A stretch of DNA of 64,000 nt from Pandoraea communis (GCF_902459745.1 NZ_CABPSJ010000010.1:1-64000); one strand, 5' to 3'. Shown: positions 17,766-26,383, numbered from the stretch's first letter. Notes: generated from the letters alone by a model not told the origin. A program made the numbers and translations.

Positions 17766-17837
17766 GTCTTGCTGTCGCGCCGCCGTGGCATCTGCGGCAG
17801 CGCGAATGGCAAAGACCCGGCAGGCAAGGCCTGAATA

Positions 17838-17866
17838 CGGTGCCGATTTCCGGCACCGTTTTTTTT
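17838..17866 (+). terminator. Intrinsic terminator after the HU gene
   Basis: CGGTGCC-GATTTC-GGCACCG followed by eight T residues, 73 bases after the HU stop. Confidence 0.92.
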
Positions 17867-18104
17867 CGTCCTCATTTTGTTTTCGCTCCCTGCCTGAGGC
17901 TGATTTCGTCATCCTCATCATTTTGGCGATGAAGCACCGCTCAACCGAAACTTAGGGTTTTCGCTGGGGTTTGTGCGGAGTGGACGCATCTTGTGGCGCC
18001 CGCTACCATCGCTCGGGGACAGCCGTCAGCCAGCAAATGGATGCACGCCTTGCACGACGAACTGGCGTTTTCGGCGATGTCTTCGCGGCCTCAGGAGACC
18101 CAGC

Positions 18105-19037
18105 ATGACTCGCAAGTTATCGCGTCACCCTGCGCAATCGCAACACGTGTCATCGCACCCCGCCAGCCGGCGAACCGTTCCGGGCAGCGTGGATATCAGT
18201 TCCCGCCGCGGTTTTCTCGCCACGCTCGGCGTTGCTGCCATGCCGGCCGCATTCGTCGGATCGCTCGGCGGCACACTCGGCGGACTGCTCACCAGCACGC
18301 TGTCGCTATTCTCCGCCCCCGCCCACGCGCAGACCGTTGCCGGCATCAAGAAGAAGGGCACGCTTAACGTCGGCATGCTTATCGACTTCCCGCCGTATGG
18401 CACGACGAATGCGCAGGCGCAGCCGGACGGTTACGACGCTGACGTCGCGAAACTGCTGGCCAATGATCTGGGTGTGAAGCTCAACATCATGCCGGTGACC
18501 GGACCGAACCGGATTCCGTATCTGCTCAGCGGCAAGGTAGATGTTCTCGTCGCCTCGCTCGCAATCACGCCCGAGCGTGCCAAGCAGGTCCAGTTCTCCA
18601 AACCGTACGCTGCCGCGACCATCGTGCTGCTCGGCAAAACGGGCGCGCCCATCAAATCGGCCGCCGATCTGAAAGGCGTACGTGTCAGCGTTGCGCGTGC
18701 GAGTACACAGGACATGGCGCTCACCAAGACGGCCCCCGAAGGCACCGAGATCCGCCGTTTCGACGACGATGCTTCCGCGATGCAAGCGCTACTCACCGGA
18801 CAGGTTGACGCCATCGGCTGCTCCGTGACGGTCGCGAACGCGATTCGTCAACGCGCGCCGGGCCAGTTCGAGCCGAAGTTCAATTTGCTGCAACAGGCGA
18901 TGGGCATCGCGATGCGCCTCAATCAGCCGGAGTTACTGGCCGCGGTCAACGACTTCGTCACACGCAATACGGTCAACGGCGAGCTGAACAAACGATATCG
19001 CAAGTGGCTCGAGACCGATCTTCCGAAGCTGGAGTAA
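18105..19037 (+). CDS. Tat-exported amino-acid-type ABC transporter substrate-binding protein
   Basis: The 310-residue precursor starts MTRKLSRHPA with CAGGAGACC upstream. A twin-arginine signal is present: SSRRGFLATLGVAAMPAAF, followed by a long hydrophobic stretch and AHA cleavage near residue 76. The mature part is a family-3 periplasmic binding protein: GTLNVGMLIDFPPYG, DGYDADVAKLLANDLGV and YLLSGKVDVLVASLAITPERAKQVQFS. It should bind a polar amino acid or similar solute. No permease or ATPase gene is adjacent, so it is an orphan binding protein, either pairing with a distant transporter or acting as a sensor. Tat export of a protein of this family is less usual than Sec export. Confidence 0.85.
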   Translation: MTRKLSRHPAQSQHVSSHPASRRTVPGSVDISSRRGFLATLGVAAMPAAFVGSLGGTLGGLLTSTLSLFSAPAHAQTVAGIKKKGTLNVGMLIDFPPYGTTNAQAQPDGYDADVAKLLANDLGVKLNIMPVTGPNRIPYLLSGKVDVLVASLAITPERAKQVQFSKPYAAATIVLLGKTGAPIKSAADLKGVRVSVARASTQDMALTKTAPEGTEIRRFDDDASAMQALLTGQVDAIGCSVTVANAIRQRAPGQFEPKFNLLQQAMGIAMRLNQPELLAAVNDFVTRNTVNGELNKRYRKWLETDLPKLE

Positions 19038-19213
19038 GCACCGCCGGTGATTCGCGCACGTTGCGCGTAGCACGGCAACAGTCCCCCCGAACCGTTGAGT
19101 GCCACACCAAGTCCGGCGATCTGGCACAACGAGCGAGCCGCATAAGACATAGCTCCCCATAGCCGCCGCGAGTCACTGCCCCTCAGCGGCCGGGTGCCGG
19201 GTACCGCATCGGC

Positions 19214-19237
19214 ATATCGAAACGCGCATTTCGATAT
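19214..19237. promoter_or_regulatory. Perfect 24-base inverted repeat, likely operator of the yqjI-like gene
   Basis: ATATCGAAA-CGCGCA-TTTCGATAT has 9-base perfect arms, 160 bases before the PadR gene. The half-site TTTCGATAT recurs nearer the gene. PadR-type regulators bind such AT-rich dyads, so autorepression is likely. Confidence 0.7.
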
Positions 19238-19336
19238 AGTTTCCGCACTTTTTCCTCCCTCCCAAATACCTCGCTCTCCCCGTCCGACAGGGATTTCACC
19301 CATTTTCCACAGGATCGCTACGTAAGAAAATTTTGC

Positions 19337-19364
19337 TTTCGATGCAATTTAGATATATCGTAAA
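19337..19364. promoter_or_regulatory. Second operator-like element near the PadR gene start
   Basis: TTTCGAT (19337-19343) and ATATCGTAAA (19355-19364) repeat the half-sites of the upstream dyad in the opposite relative orientation. AAGGAG and the ATG follow within 40 bases. The 360-base gap 19038-19397 holds nothing else I can support. Confidence 0.5.
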
Positions 19365-19397
19365 CATGTCTCAATTACATCGATAAGGAGTCGCATC

Positions 19398-20045
19398 ATG
19401 CGTGGATCACGTGGCGATTTCATGGGCCGTGGCCCGCTGGACCTGGACAAAATGGATTTTGGCGACGAGCGGCGTGGTGCACGCCACGGACGGCGCGGCG
19501 CTGGCGAAGGCTATGGTGACGGCCGTTTCGGACGTGACGATGAAGTCCGAGGCGCACGAGGTGGCCGGGGCGGACGCGGCGGCGGCCGCCTTTTCAGTCA
19601 CGGCGGCTTGCGACTCGTGCTGCTGCATCTGATTGCCCAACAACCGCGTCACGGTTACGAACTCATCAAAGCCATCGAAGAGAGCGTGAACGGGACGTAT
19701 AGCCCGAGCCCAGGCGTTGTCTACCCGACGCTCACGTTGCTCGAAGAAATGGGCTACATCCGCGTGCAGGAAAGCGCGGGCGACAGCCAGCGCAAGTCTT
19801 ACGAGATCACCGACGCCGGGCGCGAGTATCTGGCCGAAAACGAAGACTCGATCACGGAACTGCTCGCGCGGCTCGCAACACGCCGCGAACGCTCGGAAGA
19901 GATGCCGCCACAAGTCATGCGCGCGCTGCATAACTTCAAATATGCCGTGCATTTGCGTCTGGGCGGCGAGCCGCTCACGACCGAACAAGCCAACGCGTTC
20001 GCCGCGATTCTCGACGCGGCCGCGCAACAACTGGAGCGACTCTGA
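19398..20045 (+). CDS. PadR-family regulator, YqjI-like, with Gly/Arg/Asp-rich N-terminal extension
   Basis: The 215-residue protein has a ~64-residue extension rich in Gly, Arg and Asp, then a PadR winged helix. RLFSHGGLRLVLLHLIAQQ, RHGYELIKAIEESVNGTYS and PSPGVVYPTLTLLEEMGYI match E. coli YqjI closely as I recall it. YqjI is a nickel-responsive repressor of the ferric reductase gene yqjH. Here the overlapping downstream gene is a YqjH-like reductase, so the pair is conserved in function but arranged as an operon and not divergently. The E. coli extension is rich in His and Cys; this one has no Cys and hardly any His, so its metal sensing may differ. AAGGAG precedes the ATG. Confidence 0.85.
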   Translation: MRGSRGDFMGRGPLDLDKMDFGDERRGARHGRRGAGEGYGDGRFGRDDEVRGARGGRGGRGGGRLFSHGGLRLVLLHLIAQQPRHGYELIKAIEESVNGTYSPSPGVVYPTLTLLEEMGYIRVQESAGDSQRKSYEITDAGREYLAENEDSITELLARLATRRERSEEMPPQVMRALHNFKYAVHLRLGGEPLTTEQANAFAAILDAAAQQLERL

Positions 20046-20884
20046 TGCAAAACAACGCTGCACCGAACGCCATCCCCGATCGCACGCCGCAACGGGTGCG
20101 CCACGAACTTCGCATGCGGCTGCTCGAAGTGCGCAGCGTCGAGTCGCTCACGCCGCACATGGTGCGCGTGACGCTCTGCGGCAACGACCTCGAAGGCTTC
20201 ACCAGCCCCGGCTTCGACGACCACGTCAAACTCTTCTTCCCCAACCCCGAGACCGGTGAACTGGCACTGCCGCAGATCGGTGCCGAGGGCGTGGCCAAAC
20301 CGGCGCCCGGCGACGCACCGCGGCTCATGCGCGACTACACGCCGCGCCAATATGACGCGGCGACGAAAACGCTCGTGATCGATTTCGCCATGCATGAATC
20401 GGGGCCGGCCACCCAGTGGGCGCGCACGGCCAAACCGGGAGACCGCATCGGCGTGGGCGGCCCGCGTGGCTCGTTCGTCATTCCCATGAACTTCGACGGC
20501 TACGTGCTCATCGGCGACGACACGGCACTGCCGGCGATTGCGCGACGCCTGACCGAGCTACCCGCCGGCGCACTGGTGTTCGTCTTCGTTGAAGTCGACA
20601 GTCCGGCCGACCGTCTGCGCTTCGCGAGCAACGCCGATGTGGTGGTGGAATGGATCTATCGTGAAGGCAAGCCTGCTGGCGAAAGCACGGCCCTGCTCGA
20701 CGCGCTTCAGGTCGCCACGTTGCCCAGCGGCGATATCCACGTATGGGTCGCGGCCGAAGCTGGCGTGGCGAAGGCCGTGCGCCGCCATCTCGTCGACACT
20801 CGCGGCCTCAACCCGAAATGGGTGAAGGCGGCCGCCTACTGGCGACGCGGCGACGCCGCCGTGCACGAGAATCTGGACGATTGA
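20045..20884 (+). CDS. Siderophore-interacting protein / NADPH-dependent ferric reductase (YqjH/ViuB family)
   Basis: The 279-residue protein has an FAD-binding barrel (LMRDYTPRQYDAATKTLVIDF, the RxYTxR flavin signature; GPRGSFVIP) and a C-terminal SIP domain that binds NAD(P)H (GDDTALPAIARRLTELP; IHVWVAAEAGVAKAVRRHL; KWVKAAAYWRRGDA). It reduces ferric siderophores in the cytoplasm to release iron. Its ATG overlaps the stop of the YqjI-like regulator by one base, so the two are co-translated and probably autoregulated through the TTTCGATAT operators. Length is normal. Confidence 0.92.
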   Translation: MQNNAAPNAIPDRTPQRVRHELRMRLLEVRSVESLTPHMVRVTLCGNDLEGFTSPGFDDHVKLFFPNPETGELALPQIGAEGVAKPAPGDAPRLMRDYTPRQYDAATKTLVIDFAMHESGPATQWARTAKPGDRIGVGGPRGSFVIPMNFDGYVLIGDDTALPAIARRLTELPAGALVFVFVEVDSPADRLRFASNADVVVEWIYREGKPAGESTALLDALQVATLPSGDIHVWVAAEAGVAKAVRRHLVDTRGLNPKWVKAAAYWRRGDAAVHENLDD

Positions 20885-20943
20885 AGGCGTGGCAGCGCGT
20901 GTATGCTTTCTATCCTCTGCTCAAGAGAGAACGCTTAGTACGT

Positions 20944-21294
20944 ATGGATACGCCACCGTTGCCCGACACGAACCTCTTTGCCGGCCTGCCCTCGCACCCC
21001 GATCCGAAGGCGGCCGAGCAGTTCGACACATTGCTCGCCCGGCCGGGGCTGCGGGTCGAGCGCATCGTCTCGACCGGACAGGCATCCCCCGCGGGCTTCT
21101 GGTACGACCAGGCGCAGCATGAGTGGGTCGTGTTGCTCACCGGCGCTGCGGGTCTGGCTTTCGCCGATACGCCCGGTCAGACGCTTGTGCTGACAGCGGG
21201 CGACGCGGTGACGATTGCCGCCCATCGGCGTCATCGTGTGGCCTGGACAGCCCAAGGCGAAACCACCGTCTGGCTGGCGATTCACTACGATTGA
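20944..21294 (+). CDS. Small cupin-domain protein
   Basis: The 116-residue protein has a single cupin barrel: HEWVVLLTGAAGLAF (motif 1 reduced to one His and a Glu) and GDAVTIAAHRRHRVAWTA (motif 2). It may bind a metal through these residues. Homologues are annotated only as cupins; a phosphoribosylaminoimidazole-independent or sugar-binding role cannot be assigned. The ATG is preceded by AGAGAGAACG. It follows the ferric reductase by 59 bases and could be in the same transcript. Confidence 0.8.
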   Translation: MDTPPLPDTNLFAGLPSHPDPKAAEQFDTLLARPGLRVERIVSTGQASPAGFWYDQAQHEWVVLLTGAAGLAFADTPGQTLVLTAGDAVTIAAHRRHRVAWTAQGETTVWLAIHYD

Positions 21295-21447
21295 CGCCGG
21301 TCCGTCCGTCCCCTTTGGAGAAATTCCCTGCCGTATTTCGGAATTGCCTGATAGAAATGCCAGGAACAAATTCCGACTATGAAAACGCGCCCGGGGATGT
21401 CGAATCTCGGCACCCGGAGGGCGGTTCACCCAAGGGGGTACGACGAC

Positions 21448-21795
21448 ATGGAGCAACGCAAAAGACACGACGGCTTCGAGCGTTGGGCAGCGGGCGCGAC
21501 AGCGCGTCAGATAGGGCGGGACGATGCTCGTTGGCGCGTGTTTCGCGCACCGGAGCAGGCAGACTTTCACGGGTTCGTCGTCTGGTGTTACACGCAGGGC
21601 GTATTTCTCGGTCAGGAGTTTGACCGGCGTACCGACACCATCACGCATTGCTACGTGCGTAACGGTGCCTGGGCCGTGCAATTCGATTCGTATGGGGAAG
21701 CTTGTGAGCGTGCTTTCGACATTCACACGCCGACACTGATTCTGTACGCACCGGAGCGCAACGGCAGCGTTTTCATCACCAGCACCGAGCAGTAG
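21448..21795 (+). CDS. Hypothetical 115-residue protein
   Basis: I do not recognise a family. MEQRKRHDGFERWAAGATAR is preceded by AGGGGG nine bases upstream, which decides this start over the ATG at 21379. The protein has no signal peptide or membrane segment, contains two cysteines and several aromatic residues (WCYTQGVFLGQEF, WAVQFDSYGEACERAF), and looks like a small globular cytoplasmic domain. A strong terminator follows. Composition matches its surroundings. Confidence 0.65.
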   Translation: MEQRKRHDGFERWAAGATARQIGRDDARWRVFRAPEQADFHGFVVWCYTQGVFLGQEFDRRTDTITHCYVRNGAWAVQFDSYGEACERAFDIHTPTLILYAPERNGSVFITSTEQ

Positions 21796-21831
21796 GCAGC
21801 GCGTCACACCGCTGTCGGCTGCACCAAGACG

Positions 21832-21867
21832 GCACCGGCCGGCAGTACGCCGGCTGGTGCATTTTTT
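21832..21867 (+). terminator. Intrinsic terminator
   Basis: GCACCGGCCGGC-AGTAC-GCCGGCTGGTGC (one G-T pair) followed by six T residues, 37 bases after the hypothetical gene's stop. Confidence 0.9.
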
Positions 21868-21924
21868 GGGGGGGCTTCACCCGTCGCGCAGGTGGCGGCA
21901 AGCACTCGCGCCCGGCAGGCTGGA

Positions 21925-22680
21925 TCAGGGGTAGTGACGGATGTCGTCGATCTCGGTCTGGCCGAAATCGTCACGCTCGGTCAGCGCCAGAATGCGGCGA
22001 GCCACATCTTCCGGCGAAGCGAGTTTGCCGCTCGCCTTGAGGTCCTGAAAACGTGCCAGTGCCGGAAAACTCTCCGCGCTGCTGCTGCGAATGGTCTCCT
22101 GCATACCGGTATCGACCACGCCGGGGGCCAGCGACACCGCCTGCACACCGTGTTCCCGATGTTCAGCGTTGACCACCCGCGTATACATATCCAGCGCTGC
22201 CTTGGTCGAGCAGTAGACCGCCCAGCCAGCGTTCGGATTGCGGCCGGCGCCCGACGAGATATTCACAATCTGCCGTTTGGCGGCCAGCCCTTGCGTGGCG
22301 GTAAGAAAGCGGGCTGTGAGCAACATGACCGAGGTCACGTTCAGTGCGAATGCCGCACCGATGGCGGCCGGGTCCGTCAGGGCCGAGCTGTTGGCAACCG
22401 GGTTGACCGTCCCAGCGTTGTTGATCAGCAGATAGCGGCCGGCGTCGCGCGGCAGCGCGGCGAAGATTCGATTGGCGACCTGCGCCGTAGCCTGGGTATC
22501 GGCCAGATCGACGGCGATTTGTTCGAGCGTGACACCTTGCGCGCTCGCCAAGGCGGCGAGGTCGTCGTCCGTGCGACGTGCCAGCGTCACGAGATGGGTG
22601 CCGGGGGCGAGCAAACCGCGTGCGAGCGCCGCGCCGAGACCACGGGATGCGCCGGTAAGGATGGCAATCGTTTGGGACAT
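21925..22680 (-). CDS. Short-chain dehydrogenase/reductase
   Basis: The 251-residue protein is a classical SDR. It has the cofactor motif TGASRGLG at residues ~9-16, NNAGT, the catalytic Ser in NISSGAGRNPNAGW and the YCSTK motif. The pattern resembles the benzil/sepiapterin reductase group, which is NADPH-dependent. I start at MSQTIAILTGASRG because SDRs begin there; no clear ribosome site precedes it, so expression may be weak or the start may be wrong. It is a single gene, divergent from the phosphonate operon, and shows no evident link to it. Confidence 0.87.
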   Translation of the reverse strand: MSQTIAILTGASRGLGAALARGLLAPGTHLVTLARRTDDDLAALASAQGVTLEQIAVDLADTQATAQVANRIFAALPRDAGRYLLINNAGTVNPVANSSALTDPAAIGAAFALNVTSVMLLTARFLTATQGLAAKRQIVNISSGAGRNPNAGWAVYCSTKAALDMYTRVVNAEHREHGVQAVSLAPGVVDTGMQETIRSSSAESFPALARFQDLKASGKLASPEDVARRILALTERDDFGQTEIDDIRHYP

Positions 22681-23031
22681 GGGGAGATGTGCGGTCGGAT
22701 AACACCGCAAAAAGGGACTAACGGGAGCGCCATTATCCGCGCATCGACCCGGCACCGCTATCCCGGCCACTCGCCATTTGCCGGTCAAGCCGGGCGTGAA
22801 GGTTTGTGCGGACCGCTACCGGTGCGTCGAAACGACACCGGGTGCCGGCAAGCGAAACGGAGTATTGCGGAATATAATTGCAAATTCATTGCGCTTATAA
22901 CCTAAGGTAGTAAAAACGTATTTGGCGAGGCCCCGGAACGATCGGCACGCTAGCGCGGCGAGACGTTTATCGCGCGTCAATTCCCCGAATCGTCAAGGTT
23001 GTCGCGGTAAGTACAGGTCTTTTAGGTGCAC

Positions 23032-23060
23032 TGCACATTACCGCCTTATGGGTATATATT
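23032..23060 (+). promoter_or_regulatory. Candidate promoter of the phosphonate operon, possibly giving a leaderless mRNA
   Basis: TGCACA (23032-23037) is 17 bases from TATATT (23055-23060). The predicted start of transcription falls at about 23066-23069, the ATG itself being at 23069. No ribosome binding site precedes that ATG. The rest of the gap 22681-23031 contains TATAAT at about 22873 but no gene. Confidence 0.5.
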
Positions 23061-23068
23061 CCCCCCTC

Positions 23069-24580
23069 ATGGAAACGATACCGAAAATCATTTCGGCGCC
23101 TGCTGCTGCGCCGGCCACAAGCAATACCGCACGTCCCGTGCCGCCGCGCCCGCGCCAATACGATGCGCGGCTTGCGCGCTGGATGGTCACGCCGCTCGTC
23201 GACACCCGAGTCAGCCCGAACCACCTCACAACGCTTCGCCTGATCGTCGGGCTGGCCTGCACCTGGGCATTTGCGCAAGGTAGCTACGCGATGGCCAATC
23301 TGGGCGCCGTGTTGCTCGTGCTGTCGAACTTCATCGACCACACGGACGGCGAACTGGCGCGCATCAGCGGTAAGACGAGCCGCATTGGCCACCTGTATGA
23401 CCTGGCCTCGGACGCCTTGGTCACCGTGCTGCTGTTCGGCGGTATCGGCATGGGCGTGGCGGCTGTCGCCCCGGACCCATACCCGCTGCCCGTGCCGCTC
23501 TCGGCATCCGCGCTCGGCTGGATTGCCGGCATTGCGGTGGCCCTGGTCTTCTTCCTGCGCATGCGCATCGAAGACCGCGTGGGCAAGGCCGGCACGAAGC
23601 AGGCATCCGTCGGCGGCTTCGAGACGGAAGATGTGCTTTATCTGATGCCGCTCGTCACGCTGTTCGACGGCACGCGCGGCTTCCTGATTGCCGCCGCCAT
23701 CGGCGCGCCGATCTTCGCGCTGCTCGTGATCGCCGACTACGTGCGCGTCATGCGCCGCGCGCTGCCGGTCGAAGCCGGTGAGTCTGCCGCCACGGCCGAG
23801 GCCGCCACCGCCGTCGAGGCAGCCCAGCCGATGGCGCCTGCGGCGTTCGCGGCAGACGCCGAAATCGAACGTGCACTGGACGCCATCGACTTCGACGCCG
23901 CGACCCGCGAGTTCAAGTCGCAGGACGCATTCATCTATCTCGAGAAGTTCCTGCCGAAAGCGGTCACGGAACAATTGATCGCCGTGGTTCGCTCGGTCAC
24001 GCCGAACGTCAATCGCAACTACCTTCCCGGTCACAAACAGGGCGGCAGCGTGAGCCGTCATACGCTCGACGAGCTTGCCCCGTTCGTGGCCGAGTTGTAC
24101 CGCTCGCCCGCCCTGATGCGTTTCCTGGAGCGTCTGGCCGGTGAAAAGCTGTTGCCGTCGCCGCAAGACGACCCGCACGCATATGCGCTGTATTACTACA
24201 CGCGTCCGGGCGATCACATCGGCTGGCACTATGACACGTCCTACTACAAGGGCCGCCGCTACACGCTGCTGCTTGGCGTGGTGGACCAATCGAGCTGCAA
24301 GCTCGAATACCGGCTTCACACCCGCAACCCCGGCGTGGCGCAAGTCGAAGGCGCAGTGGCGTATCCACCCGGTGCGCTGGTGTTCTTCGACGGGGACAAA
24401 CTGCATCACCGGATCACACCGCTCGGCGAAAATGAGGAGCGAATCTCGCTCACGTTCGAGTATGTGACCGACCCGCGCATGGGCACATGGCAGCGCTTCA
24501 TCTCGAACATGAAAGACGCCATCGCCTACTTCGGTTTCCGCCAAGTGTTTCGTCAGCTATTGGGACGGACGAAACGCTAA
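23069..24580 (+). CDS. CDP-alcohol phosphatidyltransferase fused to Fe(II)/2-oxoglutarate oxygenase
   Basis: The 503-residue protein has two domains. Residues ~30-235 are a membrane CDP-alcohol phosphatidyltransferase with the full motif D90-x2-D93-G94-x2-A97-R98-x8-G107-x3-D111-x3-D115 and about six helices. An Ala/Glu-rich linker (~236-262) leads to a C-terminal double-stranded beta-helix oxygenase (~265-475) with H387-Y-D389 in DHIGWHYDTSYY and H446/H447 in DGDKLHHRIT, plus R458 for 2-oxoglutarate. The Asp is kept, so hydroxylation is more likely than halogenation. It heads the 2-aminoethylphosphonate operon. I infer that it joins a CMP-activated head group to a lipid alcohol and that the oxygenase modifies the head group or lipid. 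The next gene's ATG directly follows its stop. An earlier in-frame ATG at 23048 is possible. Confidence 0.85.
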   Translation: METIPKIISAPAAAPATSNTARPVPPRPRQYDARLARWMVTPLVDTRVSPNHLTTLRLIVGLACTWAFAQGSYAMANLGAVLLVLSNFIDHTDGELARISGKTSRIGHLYDLASDALVTVLLFGGIGMGVAAVAPDPYPLPVPLSASALGWIAGIAVALVFFLRMRIEDRVGKAGTKQASVGGFETEDVLYLMPLVTLFDGTRGFLIAAAIGAPIFALLVIADYVRVMRRALPVEAGESAATAEAATAVEAAQPMAPAAFAADAEIERALDAIDFDAATREFKSQDAFIYLEKFLPKAVTEQLIAVVRSVTPNVNRNYLPGHKQGGSVSRHTLDELAPFVAELYRSPALMRFLERLAGEKLLPSPQDDPHAYALYYYTRPGDHIGWHYDTSYYKGRRYTLLLGVVDQSSCKLEYRLHTRNPGVAQVEGAVAYPPGALVFFDGDKLHHRITPLGENEERISLTFEYVTDPRMGTWQRFISNMKDAIAYFGFRQVFRQLLGRTKR

Positions 24581-25603
24581 ATGAACCGGACTGCCATCGT
24601 ATCTCTCACCCTAGGTTTCGCCCTTTTTGTCGCCCTGCTCATTTGGCAGGGCACGGGATCGGTGATGTCTACGCTGGCGGTCGCCGGCTGGGGACTGTTG
24701 CCCATCGCCGCCTTCCACCTCGTGCCGCTGGTGCTCGACGCCGCCGCCATTCAGGTGCTGGTGGCGAAATCCTGTTCGCTGCGCCGCGCCACGCTCACGC
24801 GCTGGGTCGGAGAGTCGGTCAACAGCCTGCTGCCGGCCGGTCAGATCGGCGGGCCGATCGCGATGGTGCGTCAAATGAAGCAACGCGGGTTGGCCGGTCG
24901 CGAAGCGGCGGCCGCCATCACCGTCAGTACGACGCTACAGGCGGTGGCGCAGATCGTTTTCGCGCTGTTGGGATTGGCCGTCTTCGGGATCAGCGCAACA
25001 CAAGGCGCCGGTGACAGCCTGTGGCTGCCGATGCTGCTTGCCACCGCGCTCATCTCCGCCCTGCTATACGCGTTCTACGTTGCGCAACGGCGCGGCATCT
25101 TCGGCTGGGCATTCCGTATGCTCGCCAGAATGTCGTCCAAGCGCGACTGGTCGTCGCTGCTCGACCGGGCGGACGCCGTCGACGAAATCGTGCAACGCAT
25201 GTATGGCCAGCGCCGTCAGGTGCTCGCGAGCTTTTTGCTCAGCCTTGTTGGCTGGATCGTCGGCACAGTGGAGGTCTGGCTGATTCTGCAATTCATCGGC
25301 TACCCGGTGAGTTGGATCGACGCGATGCTGCTCGAAAGTCTCGGGCAGGCGATTCGCGGCGCTGCTTTCTTCGTGCCGGGTTCGCTCGGCGTGCAGGAAG
25401 GCGGTTACCTGCTGCTCGCCCCGCTCGTGGGCCTGCCGGCCGACGCCGCGCTGGCTCTCTCCCTGGCCAAACGTACGCGCGAGCTGCTGCTCGGCGTGCC
25501 GGGCCTCGTCTATCTGCATTTCTCCGAACGTGGCTGGCGCCGCCGGCGTGCCTCGCAACAAAGCGTGTCGCTGCCTGCCGCCACGGACTCTGCACCGCTC
25601 TAA
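24581..25603 (+). CDS. hpnL: HpnL-like integral membrane protein (flippase-like, UPF0104/LPTM fold)
   Basis: The 340-residue protein has about eight membrane segments and the lysylphosphatidylglycerol-synthase-type flippase core: WVGESVNSLLPAGQIGGPIAMVRQMKQRG and SLGQAIRGAAFFVPGSLGVQEGGYLLLA. Related proteins are found with hopanoid genes under the name HpnL. Function is unproven; lipid translocation is assumed from the fold. It begins at the base after the upstream stop, so it is co-translated with the CDP-alcohol transferase fusion. The context suggests it moves the phosphonolipid or its precursor across the inner membrane. Confidence 0.75.
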   Translation: MNRTAIVSLTLGFALFVALLIWQGTGSVMSTLAVAGWGLLPIAAFHLVPLVLDAAAIQVLVAKSCSLRRATLTRWVGESVNSLLPAGQIGGPIAMVRQMKQRGLAGREAAAAITVSTTLQAVAQIVFALLGLAVFGISATQGAGDSLWLPMLLATALISALLYAFYVAQRRGIFGWAFRMLARMSSKRDWSSLLDRADAVDEIVQRMYGQRRQVLASFLLSLVGWIVGTVEVWLILQFIGYPVSWIDAMLLESLGQAIRGAAFFVPGSLGVQEGGYLLLAPLVGLPADAALALSLAKRTRELLLGVPGLVYLHFSERGWRRRRASQQSVSLPAATDSAPL

Positions 25604-25618
25604 AGAAGGATATTCATC

Positions 25619-26383
25619 ATGCGGGCCATCATTCTCGCAGCAGGCATGGGCCTGCGTTTGCTACAGCCCGAAGATAAGCAGTCGCCCAAGTGCCTGCTGC
25701 CGTTCGACGGCATGTCGCTACTCGAGCGCCATCTGCGCATGCTTGCGGCGGCGGGAATCACCGATGTCGTGCTGGCGCTCGGCTTCCATCACGAGCAAGT
25801 GAGCGAAGCCCTCGATCGCCTGAACTGGACACCGCGTCCGCAGATCCGTCTGAACCCGGCGTTCCATCTGGGCAGCGTGCTGACCCTGCACACGGCCGCC
25901 GACGCGATGACCGCGGGCGGCGACGTCCTCGTCATGGACGCGGATGTGCTCTACGACCAACGCATTTTCAACGCCCTGGTGGCGGGTGAGACGGCGAACC
26001 GTCTGCTCATCGACCGCGATTTCGAAGTCGGTGATGAGCCGGTCAAGCTATGCCTGCGCAACGGCGTACCCGTCGAACTGCGCAAGCAGGTGATGGCAGG
26101 TCTCGAATACGACACCGTGGGCGAATCGGTCGGCTTCTTCCGCTTCAACGAAGCGACGGCGACACGTCTTGCGGAAATCACCCGCGATTACGTTGAATCG
26201 GGCCGCGCCAAGATGCCGCACGAAGAAGCCGTGCGCGATCTGCTGCTCGAGCGCGGCGCGCAATTCGAAACGGCCGATGTCACGGGCTTCCCGTGGATCG
26301 AAATCGACTACCCTGAAGATGTAAAGCGCGCCACCGAACAGGTGCTGCCGCAACTCGAACCGCTCACGATGGTGTCAGAATGA
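25619..26383 (+). CDS. Sugar-phosphate/phosphocholine-type nucleotidyltransferase
   Basis: The 254-residue protein is an NTP transferase of the LicC/IPCT type. It has [16 protein letters not shown] at the N-terminus, the KCLLPFDG substrate-loop Lys, and [12 protein letters not shown] for the metal. Enzymes of this group make CDP-choline, CDP-inositol or NDP-sugars. AAGAAGG precedes its ATG, and its stop overlaps the start of the PEP mutase gene (ATGA). In this operon it may make CMP-2-aminoethylphosphonate or activate the lipid-side alcohol. A second nucleotidyltransferase domain is fused to the next protein, so the two must share or divide the work. Confidence 0.82.
   Translation: MRAIILAAGMGLRLLQPEDKQSPKCLLPFDGMSLLERHLRMLAAAGITDVVLALGFHHEQVSEALDRLNWTPRPQIRLNPAFHLGSVLTLHTAADAMTAGGDVLVMDADVLYDQRIFNALVAGETANRLLIDRDFEVGDEPVKLCLRNGVPVELRKQVMAGLEYDTVGESVGFFRFNEATATRLAEITRDYVESGRAKMPHEEAVRDLLLERGAQFETADVTGFPWIEIDYPEDVKRATEQVLPQLEPLTMVSE

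Noticed and set aside
22967-24544. Open frame of 525 codons opposite the transferase-oxygenase fusion
   Set aside because: Low-complexity Arg/Val/His translation; the plus-strand frame has both complete catalytic motifs.
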